Source: Candidatus Rokuibacteriota bacterium
GTDB taxonomy: Bacteria > Methylomirabilota > Methylomirabilia > Rokubacteriales > CSP1-6
Assembly (NCBI GenBank): GCA_003220195.1
Contig: QHRT01000145.1
Span: 9,226 to 21,527 of the forward strand
Length of the DNA stretch: 12,302 bases
Direction: 5' to 3'
Numbering within the stretch: position 1 is the first letter of the stretch; each line of letters starts with the position of its first letter. The notes beneath the pieces are model-generated. The model ran no database searches. It worked only from the letters and a program-made list of their open reading frames with translations, and had not been told where the DNA came from. Below, one piece after another: positions 7,108-12,302 of the stretch. Made by a program: the position numbers and the translations under genes.

Positions 7108-7656
7108 ATGAAGCACGTCACTGAAGCATCCGTGATGTTCCTTGGCGCGACGGTGCTGCTGGCGGTCGCCGCGGCGCCGGCCCTGGCCCAGACGACGCAA
7201 CCGAGCCTGGTCAAGGAGCTCGTGGCCACCTGGCAGCGAGCGGCGACCGAGATCGTCGACATCGCCGAGGCGATGCCCGCCGAGAAGTATTCGTTCAAGC
7301 CCACACCGGAGATCGCGACGTTCGGCGATCAGCTGGTGCATGTCGCGGGCATCACCCAGCGCTTCATCGACAGCGCGAAGGGGGCGAAGAGCGACTCCTC
7401 ACACAAGGCCATGACGAAGCCGGAAGTGATCGCTTTGCTCAAGCAGACGTTCCAGACCGGACAGGACATGCTCGGATCCTTGACCGATGCCCAGCTGCTC
7501 GAGCCCGTGAAGTTTCCGTTCGGCGACCGCACGGTCAGCCGCTTCACGTTCTGGCAGGGCCCGCTCTATCAGATACGGAACCACCACGGACAGCTCGTCG
7601 TCTATCTCCGGCTGAACGGCCTCGTGCCGCCGACCACGGCGCGTCGTCCCGGATAG
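7108..7656 (+). CDS. Exported DinB-fold protein (DinB/YfiT superfamily, 182 aa)
   Basis: Residues 1-27 are a signal peptide with a hydrophobic core (MFLGATVLLAVAAAPALA) and a likely cleavage after ALA-Q. The remainder is a four-helix DinB-like domain with the early helix segment LVHVAG (H78) and the C-terminal signature NHHGQLVVYLRLNGLVPP (158-175), typical of DinB proteins. The family's usual metal triad is one His in the second helix plus HxxxH near the end; here the position four residues before H159 is Q155, so the triad looks incomplete (H78, Q155, H159, with H160 adjacent). ATG 7108 follows a strong site, GGGAGG, six bases upstream. The DinB superfamily includes the bacillithiol S-transferase BstA (YfiT), so its position after bshA is suggestive, but an exported protein would not meet cytoplasmic bacillithiol. 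Function is unknown; the family call is firm. Confidence 0.85.
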   Translation: MKHVTEASVMFLGATVLLAVAAAPALAQTTQPSLVKELVATWQRAATEIVDIAEAMPAEKYSFKPTPEIATFGDQLVHVAGITQRFIDSAKGAKSDSSHKAMTKPEVIALLKQTFQTGQDMLGSLTDAQLLEPVKFPFGDRTVSRFTFWQGPLYQIRNHHGQLVVYLRLNGLVPPTTARRPG

Positions 7657-7669
7657 AACACCGGTGTTC
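7656..7669 (+). repeat. Perfect 14-bp palindrome at the DinB-like stop codon
   Basis: GAACACCGGTGTTC is its own reverse complement and begins on the last base of the TAG stop. It is the first of four adjacent palindromes. It could act as an operator or as part of a transcription end. Its GAAC/GTTC half-sites are six bases apart, two more than in a Gram-positive LexA box. Confidence 0.6.
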
Positions 7670-7672
7670 GAG

Positions 7673-7700
7673 GAGCACGTCCGGCTTCGCCGGCGTGCTC
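7673..7700 (+). repeat. Hairpin A of a palindrome cluster
   Basis: GAGCACG (7673-7679) pairs with CGTGCTC (7694-7700). Inside it, CCGGC (7681-7685) pairs with GCCGG (7689-7693) around a TTC loop, with one bulged T at 7680. This gives twelve base pairs in all. It is very stable and may act as a factor-independent or processing hairpin, but no T-run follows. Confidence 0.7.
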
Positions 7701-7749
7701 AGTTCGTGGAAACAATCGAGCGCGGAGCGGTCGACTGTTTCCACGAACT
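7701..7749 (+). repeat. Hairpin B: 19-bp inverted repeat with 11-nt loop
   Basis: The left arm 7701-7719 (AGTTCGTGGAAACAATCGA) pairs with the right arm 7731-7749 over 19 positions with a single A-C mismatch at 7715/7735. The loop is 7720-7730. It directly abuts hairpin A. Arm length and near-perfect pairing are well above chance for intergenic DNA. It could be a repetitive extragenic palindrome, a small mobile-element relic or a bidirectional transcription end. Confidence 0.8.
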
Positions 7750-7774
7750 CGCCGAGCGTGCAGGGCCGGAGAGC

Positions 7775-7797
7775 GTGAGGGGGCGTAGCTCCCTCAC
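7775..7797 (+). repeat. Hairpin C of a palindrome cluster
   Basis: GTGAGGG (7775-7781) pairs with CCCTCAC (7791-7797), extended by a G-T wobble and one G-C pair, leaving a five-base loop (7784-7788). It lies 25 bases after hairpin B and completes the set upstream of the Fe-S oxidoreductase gene. Confidence 0.65.
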
Positions 7798-7863
7798 ACT
7801 CAACAGTGGGGCCATGGCAGGCGCGTCCGCACGCCTCTCGGGGCCCGCCCCCTGAATCGGCCG

Positions 7864-7872
7864 TGCTATCGT
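7864..7872 (+). promoter_or_regulatory. Possible extended -10 promoter element for the Fe-S oxidoreductase gene
   Basis: TGCTATCGT fits an extended -10 (TG, one base, then TATCGT against consensus TATAAT, 4 of 6). No good -35 is seen. The ATG lies only eleven bases after the element, so a transcript starting here would be leaderless or nearly so, which agrees with the lack of a Shine-Dalgarno sequence. Weak evidence. Confidence 0.3.
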
Positions 7873-7883
7873 TGAGCCCGCCC

Positions 7884-9848
7884 ATGACCTCGTCGATCCC
7901 GTTCCGCGATACGTTCTGGAACGTTCCATTCTGGGCGCAGGTGCTTCTGTATGTCGGCGCCATCGCCGCGCTCGCCACCTTCGCGTACGGCATGTGGCAG
8001 CGCATCCGACTGTGGCGCGCTGGCGGCCCCGAAGATCGGTTCGATCGAATTCCCGACCGCGTCAAGCTCGTGGCGAAGCACGCGCTCGGTCAGGTACGCA
8101 CGCTGTCGCAGGCGTATCCGGGCGTGATGCACGCGATCATGTTCTGGGGCTTCCTGGCGCTCTTCATGGGCACCGTCCTCGCCACGATCGATTACGACAT
8201 CACGCTGCCGCTCTTCGACGTCAAGATCCTCAAAGGGCCGTTCTATCTCGGGTACGAGCTGGTGCTCGACTTCTTCGGCCTGTTCTTCGTGATCGGGCTC
8301 GGGATGGCCCTCTACCGGCGGTTCGTCGCGCGCCCGGAGCGCATCGATCCCACCGCGCGATTCGCGTGGGTGCTCGCGCTCTTGTTCCTGATCAACCTGA
8401 GCGGCTTCGTCATGGAGGCGTGCCGTCTCGCGGCCGTGCGACCGTGGTGGGCGCCATGGTCGCCGGTCGGGTATGCGCTCGGTCAGGCGATGCTCGGCGC
8501 CGGTATGTCGGAGGGGGTGCTCCGCGCCACGCATCTCTCCGTGTGGCTCTTCCACGCCGCGATCTCGCTCGCGTTCATCGCGGTCATCCCGTACTCCTAC
8601 TTCGTTCACCTGATCGTCACGCCGCTCAACATCTTCTTCTCGAAGCTGGCGCCGCGTGGCGCCATCCGCCCGATCGAGAACATCGAGGAAGCGGAGTCGC
8701 TCGGCGTTTCGAAGCTGCGTCTCGACTTCGATGCCTGTGTCGAGTGCGGCCGCTGTCAGGACGCCTGTCCGGCCTACATGGCGGGGACGGCGCTGTCACC
8801 GAAGCGCGTCATCGTGAAGCTGAAGCGCCACATGCACGGCGAAGCTTCCGGACCGATCCACGGCACGCTGATCGAGGCGAACGAGTTGTGGTCGTGCACC
8901 ACCTGCATGGCGTGCGTGCAGGAGTGTCCCGCGTTCATCGACATCGTCGACACGATCATCGACCTCCGGCGCTACTTGACCCTGTCCGAGGGGGCGCTGC
9001 CGTCGACGGCGCCCCAGTCGCTCCAGAACATCCAGCGCGCCGGAAATCCCTGGGGGCTGCCGCCGACGGAGCGGCTCGCCTGGGCCGCGGGCCTCGACGT
9101 GCCGGTGCTCGAAGAGGGCCAGGAGGTCGACTATCTCTACTGGGTCGGCTGTTCGGCGTCGTACGACAAACGAAATCAGGCGATCGCGCGGGCCGTGGTG
9201 AAGATCTTGAAGAAGGCGGGCGTGTCCTTCGCCGTGATGGCGGAGGAGCGTTGCCACGGCGAAGTGGCTCGACGGCTCGGCGAGGAGTATCTCTACCAGA
9301 CCGTCCAGCAGGAGAACGTCGAGGCGATCAACCGCTACCGCTTCAAGAAAGTCATCACGCATTGTCCGCACTGCTTCAACACCATCAAGAACGAATTCCC
9401 CCAGTTCGGCGGGACGTACGAGGTTCAGCACCACTCGGTCGTGATCCGTGAGCTCATCACCTCTGGCCGCATCACGCCGGCGAAGTCCATCGATCAGACC
9501 GTCGCTTTTCACGATTCCTGTTATCTCGGCCGGTACAACGGCGTGATGGACGCGCCGCGCGACGTCGCGCGGTCGGTGCCGGGCCTCAAGCTCATCGAGC
9601 TTCCGCGCAACCGGGAACGCGGTCTCTGCTGCGGCGGCGGTGGCGGGCACATGTGGATGGAGATCCCGTCGAAGAAGCGCGTGAACGTGATTCGCGTCGA
9701 GGAAGCTCTGGCGGCCAAGCCCGACCTGGTCGGGACCGCGTGCCCGTTCTGTCTGGCCATGGTCGACCTCGGACGCAAGGTCGCCGGCGCGGAAGAGACG
9801 CTTCAGGTGAAGGACGTGAGCGAGCTGGTGGCCGAGAGCCTCGAATGA
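7884..9848 (+). CDS. Membrane-bound Fe-S oxidoreductase, EtfD/EMO type (ETF:menaquinone oxidoreductase-like, 654 aa)
   Basis: This protein probably passes electrons from electron-transfer flavoprotein, reduced by acyl-CoA dehydrogenases, into the menaquinone pool. Residues 1-250 hold about six membrane helices like the haem b-carrying nitrate-reductase gamma domain; H83, H217, H224 and H242 are candidate haem ligands. Two [4Fe-4S] motifs follow: C285-x2-C288-x2-C291-x3-C295-P and C338-x2-C341-x2-C344-x3-C348-P. The C-terminal half has two CCG domains: C423, C457 and C494-x2-C497, then C546, CCG at 582-584 and C620-x2-C623. This order is that of the DUF224/HdrD-like family including mycobacterial EtfD and Geobacter EMO. 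The first CCG site is degenerate (RCH rather than CCG). ATG 7884 is chosen because the first helix follows directly; it has no clear ribosome binding site. etfA and etfB are not in the window. Family placement is firm; the partner is inferred. Confidence 0.88.
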   Translation: MTSSIPFRDTFWNVPFWAQVLLYVGAIAALATFAYGMWQRIRLWRAGGPEDRFDRIPDRVKLVAKHALGQVRTLSQAYPGVMHAIMFWGFLALFMGTVLATIDYDITLPLFDVKILKGPFYLGYELVLDFFGLFFVIGLGMALYRRFVARPERIDPTARFAWVLALLFLINLSGFVMEACRLAAVRPWWAPWSPVGYALGQAMLGAGMSEGVLRATHLSVWLFHAAISLAFIAVIPYSYFVHLIVTPLNIFFSKLAPRGAIRPIENIEEAESLGVSKLRLDFDACVECGRCQDACPAYMAGTALSPKRVIVKLKRHMHGEASGPIHGTLIEANELWSCTTCMACVQECPAFIDIVDTIIDLRRYLTLSEGALPSTAPQSLQNIQRAGNPWGLPPTERLAWAAGLDVPVLEEGQEVDYLYWVGCSASYDKRNQAIARAVVKILKKAGVSFAVMAEERCHGEVARRLGEEYLYQTVQQENVEAINRYRFKKVITHCPHCFNTIKNEFPQFGGTYEVQHHSVVIRELITSGRITPAKSIDQTVAFHDSCYLGRYNGVMDAPRDVARSVPGLKLIELPRNRERGLCCGGGGGHMWMEIPSKKRVNVIRVEEALAAKPDLVGTACPFCLAMVDLGRKVAGAEETLQVKDVSELVAESLE

Positions 9849-10189
9849 AGGCGCTGTTGCGCGCCGTCCCGGATCTCGCCCGCCTCCTCGCGCGTCTGGT
9901 CGTCGATCCGGTCCTCCCGCGTTCGGCCAAGATCGCGCTCGCCGCGGCGGTGCTCTACCTGGCGAGTCCGATCGATCTGGTCCCGGACTTCATCCCGTTC
10001 CTCGGATACGTCGACGATCTGCTCCTCGCCGCCGTCGTCCTGGACGGCATCCTGAACTTCGTGGATCGGCGCCTCGTGCTCAGGTACTGGCCGGGCACTC
10101 CCGCGTCACTCGATCGTCTGGGGCGTGCCGCAGCCGTGCTCGCGGTGTGGGTGCCGCGGCGGCTGAAGAAAAGGGTGTTCGCGCCCTGA
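9845..10189 (+). CDS. YkvA-like DUF1232 membrane protein (114 aa)
   Basis: This is a small membrane protein with the DUF1232 core LYLASPIDLVPDFIPFLGYVDD at about residues 38-59, beginning with hydrophobic KIALAAAVLYL and followed by a second hydrophobic stretch (LLLAAVVLDGIL). The basic C-terminus (RRLKKRVF) probably faces the cytoplasm. The ATG overlaps the TGA of the Fe-S oxidoreductase gene as ATGA, so the two are likely co-translated. The family is widespread and has no firm biochemical role. Length is normal. Confidence 0.85.
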   Translation: MKALLRAVPDLARLLARLVVDPVLPRSAKIALAAAVLYLASPIDLVPDFIPFLGYVDDLLLAAVVLDGILNFVDRRLVLRYWPGTPASLDRLGRAAAVLAVWVPRRLKKRVFAP

Positions 10190-10323
10190 CGGCGTGATGG
10201 CTGCTCCGTTCGAGATTCGGGCACCCGTCCGCCTCACCACGGTCGGCTCGACGGCGAACGGCGAGACGCTCCCGGGCGAAGCGGCGGGGGAGTGATCCCA
10301 TCGACCTCGACAGGGCTCGATCC

Positions 10324-11034
10324 GTGCTCTCCGGGCGACGACGCGCGCGGGCCGCTGGCGTCGCGGCGGTGATCATGTTGATCGGCGGTGGCGTCGTGCT
10401 GAGCGGCGGCACCCCGGCCCAGCCCGGGGAGGTTCTCGTCGAGGATTGGACCGGGCATCCGCAGGGCGGTGGCGGCGTCCCCCAGGGCTGGCGGACGTAC
10501 GAGACTCCCGGCGGACGTCCCGCGTATGACTTCACCGTCGTCGTCGACGACGGCCGCCGGGCTCTTCGGCTCCGGAGCCGCGACGAGCATTCGACCATCG
10601 CGCGAGCGCTGGTCGTCGATCTCGATGCGACGCCGGTCCTCGAGTGGAGCTGGAAGATCGTCACGCTACCGCCAGGCGCCGACGTGCGGAAGCGCGAGAC
10701 GTCGGACCTCACGGCCCATCTCTACGTCGTGTGGGCGCGCTTCCCGGCGGCGCTGCGCTCGCGGTTGATCGGCTACGCGTGGGACACGACCGCTCCCGCC
10801 GGGAGGATCGAGAAGAGTCGAAAGACGGGAACGACGACGTTCGTCATCCTGCACTCGGGAACCGCGGAGACGGGCCGGTGGATCACCGAGCGGCGCGACG
10901 TTCGCGCCGATTACCTCCGGATCTACGGTGAAAAGCCTGACCGGCCGTCGGCGCTCGCGCTGTCGATCGACACGAACGACACGCACGCGACCGCCGAGGG
11001 GCTGATCGGGCGGATCGCGTTCGCGACACGGTGA
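10324..11034 (+). CDS. Exported DUF3047 domain protein (236 aa)
   Basis: From GTG 10324 the product has an Arg-rich start (RRRARA) and a hydrophobic segment (GVAAVIMLIGGGVVLSG), read as a signal peptide or anchor. The mature part matches DUF3047: VLEWSWKIVTLPPGADVRK at about 105-123, then DLTAHLYVVWARFP, an IGYAWD segment at 149-154, RADYLRIYGEKP near 194-205, and ALALSIDTNDTHATAEG near 210-226, where the family has a Thr/Asp-rich strand. ATG 10375 is an alternative start, but it would cut into the hydrophobic segment. DUF3047 proteins are periplasmic or secreted with unknown function and are often predicted to have a lectin-like beta fold. A 134-base gap upstream holds no convincing gene or promoter. 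Confidence 0.82.
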   Translation: MLSGRRRARAAGVAAVIMLIGGGVVLSGGTPAQPGEVLVEDWTGHPQGGGGVPQGWRTYETPGGRPAYDFTVVVDDGRRALRLRSRDEHSTIARALVVDLDATPVLEWSWKIVTLPPGADVRKRETSDLTAHLYVVWARFPAALRSRLIGYAWDTTAPAGRIEKSRKTGTTTFVILHSGTAETGRWITERRDVRADYLRIYGEKPDRPSALALSIDTNDTHATAEGLIGRIAFATR

Positions 11035-11042
11035 CGCCGTGT
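11026..11042 (+). terminator. Hairpin enclosing the DUF3047 stop codon, possible weak terminator
   Basis: ACACGG (11026-11031) pairs with CCGTGT (11037-11042); the loop TGACG contains the TGA stop. A second small palindrome, GTAACAGTTAC (11041-11051), follows and overlaps by two bases. No T-run follows, so intrinsic termination is doubtful. Confidence 0.3.
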
Positions 11043-11072
11043 AACAGTTACGATGCTCGCCGGCGCGTCTTC

Positions 11073-11101
11073 TCGTCATCATGCGCCTTTTACGCTATCC
11101 T
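11073..11101 (+). promoter_or_regulatory. Possible sigma-70-type promoter for the sensor gene
   Basis: TCGTCA at 11073-11078 (4 of 6 to TTGACA) and TATCCT at 11096-11101 (4 of 6 to TATAAT) are 17 bases apart. Transcription would begin near 11108, just ahead of GGGAG (11118-11122) and the ATG at 11127. The position is sensible and the match moderate. Confidence 0.4.
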
Positions 11102-11126
11102 CGGACCTTCGCACGTCGGGAGTTCG

Positions 11127-12302
11127 ATGCCTGAGACACCCGATCCGATGAAAAGAGTCCGAGTCCGGTCGGTCGCCGTCCGGTACGGCGTCGCTCTCGG
11201 GACCTTCGCGGCTGCACTCGCCGCCCGGCTGGCGCTACGCTCGATCTGGGGCACCGAGTATCCGTTCACGATGTTCTATCCGGCCGTGGCCCTCGCCGCC
11301 TGGTTCGGCGGAGTCGGTCCCGGCATCACGGTCACGCTGCTCGCCGCGGGGGTCTCCAGCTGGCTCTGGCTCGAACCGGTCGGCTCGTTCGGAATCCACG
11401 GCGTCGCTGACAAGGTCGCGCTCACGGTATTCCTCGCGATCGGCGCGCTGCTCAGCGGGCTGGCCGAGGCGGTGCATCGCGCCAGACGCCGCGCCGAAGG
11501 GGCGGCGCTTGCGACGGTCCGCCTGGCCGCGATCGTCCGGTCCTCGAGGGATGCGATCATCGGCAAGACGACCGAGGGCATCATCACGTCCTGGAATCCC
11601 GGTGCCGAGAGGATCTTCGGCTATACGGCCAGTGAGGCAGTCGGAGCGCCGATCGCGCTGATCGTCCCGCCCGAGCGGCACGCGGAAGAAGAGGCCACGC
11701 TGGCGCGCGTCCGCCGTGGCGACCACGTCACCCACGACGAGACGGTGCGTGTCACGAAGGGCGGCCGCCGGATTCACATGTCGATCGCGGTGTCACCGCT
11801 CAGGAACGAGGCCGGCGAGGTCATCGGCGCTTCGACGATCGCCCGGGACATCAGCGAACGTTACGCCGCGGAGGCCGAGCGTCTCGAGCTGCTGGCCCGC
11901 GAGCAGGCGGCGCGCGCCGAAGCCGAGCGGGTGCAGCGGCAGACCGCGTTCCTGGCGGAGGCCAGCAATCTCCTGGCTGCGTCACTCGACTACGAGACCA
12001 CGCTGCGGAGCGTCGCGCGAGTTGCGGTGCCCTACGTCGCGGACTGGTACGCCGTCGATCTGCTCGCCGAGGATGGTTCGATCACCCGGCTTGCGGTCGC
12101 GCATCTCGATCCCGAGAAGGAGGCGTTCGCGCGCGCCTGGTCCGAGCGTCACCCGGTCCGTCCGGACGCGCGATGGGGTGTTCCGCGCGTGATTCGCACC
12201 GGAGAGTCGGAACTCCATACGCGGCTTCCCGAGGACTGGACCGAGCGCGTCGCGCGGACGCTCGAGGAGCGTCGAGCAGTGGCCGCGCTCGGCCTCCGGT
12301 CG
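11127..12302 (+). CDS. DUF4118-PAS-GAF membrane sensor protein, N-terminal part (cut by window end)
   Basis: The frame is open from ATG 11127 to the window edge (392 codons). Residues 15-120 form a membrane domain of the DUF4118 (KdpD-like) type: a first helix at 18-37, then YPFTMFYPAVALAAWFGG at 45-62, a helix through 64-82, and a last helix near 97-113 ending in a basic segment. A PAS domain follows at about 133-245 (DAIIGKTTEGIITSWNPGAE and FGYTASEAVG at the start; IARDISER at the end), then a short charged helix (246-272), then the beginning of a GAF domain (from about 275; PYVADWYAVDLL at 302-313). GGGAG four bases upstream supports this start; ATG 11148 is a second in-frame choice. The output domain lies outside the window; a histidine kinase or a PP2C-type phosphatase are the usual possibilities. 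A promoter is suggested just upstream. Confidence 0.88.
   Translation, partial: MPETPDPMKRVRVRSVAVRYGVALGTFAAALAARLALRSIWGTEYPFTMFYPAVALAAWFGGVGPGITVTLLAAGVSSWLWLEPVGSFGIHGVADKVALTVFLAIGALLSGLAEAVHRARRRAEGAALATVRLAAIVRSSRDAIIGKTTEGIITSWNPGAERIFGYTASEAVGAPIALIVPPERHAEEEATLARVRRGDHVTHDETVRVTKGGRRIHMSIAVSPLRNEAGEVIGASTIARDISERYAAEAERLELLAREQAARAEAERVQRQTAFLAEASNLLAASLDYETTLRSVARVAVPYVADWYAVDLLAEDGSITRLAVAHLDPEKEAFARAWSERHPVRPDARWGVPRVIRTGESELHTRLPEDWTERVARTLEERRAVAALGLRS

Noticed and set aside
7014..7124. 36-codon ORF in the bshA-DinB gap
   Set aside because: It overlaps the well-placed DinB start and signal peptide, its product is nearly all charged residues, and the AAGGAGGT lies inside it rather than before it.
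7656..7669. LexA (SOS) box
   Set aside because: GAAC and GTTC half-sites are present, but with six bases between them rather than the four of the Gram-positive box. The site also sits at a gene end, not a promoter.
7664..7855. 63-codon ORF across the palindrome cluster
   Set aside because: Its sequence is set by the inverted repeats, and it has neither a ribosome binding site nor a domain-like pattern. Structured non-coding DNA is the simpler reading.
10197..10295. 32-codon ORF after the DUF1232 gene
   Set aside because: It has an ATG seven bases after the previous stop, but no ribosome binding site and no recognisable pattern. It may be chance or a remnant; the rest of 10190-10323 shows nothing clear.

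Overview
The window is GC-rich (roughly two-thirds G+C by eye) bacterial chromosome in which every gene I can support lies on the plus strand, mostly in tightly packed, often overlapping pairs. Gene content (bacillithiol synthesis genes, a very large secreted PIG-L protein, an SSS symporter with a long charged insert, an EtfD/EMO-type Fe-S oxidoreductase) suggests an acidobacterium, possibly Vicinamibacteria-like. That assignment is an inference from gene families, not from a marker gene.

Layout. Bases 1-63 are the last codons of an upstream gene, perhaps a MeaB/ArgK-type GTPase. From 60 to 6996 runs one apparent operon: a secreted 832-residue PIG-L family protein, a 50-residue single-span membrane protein joined to its neighbours by GTGA overlaps, a sodium:solute symporter, a short BshC-like protein, BshB1 and BshA. 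BshA joins GlcNAc to malate, BshB1 deacetylates the product and BshC adds cysteine, so bases 4344-6996 form a complete bacillithiol gene set. Its BshC is about half the usual length yet keeps the recognisable core motifs. The symporter frame has no stop near its natural end and runs about 320 bases into bshC, which points to a frameshift, a sequencing error or an unusual overlap.

After a 111-base gap comes a DinB-fold protein with a signal peptide (7108-7656), then a non-coding stretch (7657-7883) holding four palindromes or hairpins almost end to end. Next come a membrane Fe-S oxidoreductase of the EtfD/EMO type (7884-9848), which would pass electrons from electron-transfer flavoprotein to menaquinone, a YkvA-like DUF1232 membrane protein (9845-10189), a DUF3047 exported protein (10324-11034), and the start of a DUF4118-PAS-GAF sensor (11127 to the window edge). 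I saw no tRNA, rRNA, CRISPR array, insertion sequence or phage gene.

The most interesting points are the compact BshC, its association with a secreted deacetylase/symporter module that could move or recycle thiol-related amino sugars, and the palindrome cluster at 7656-7797.
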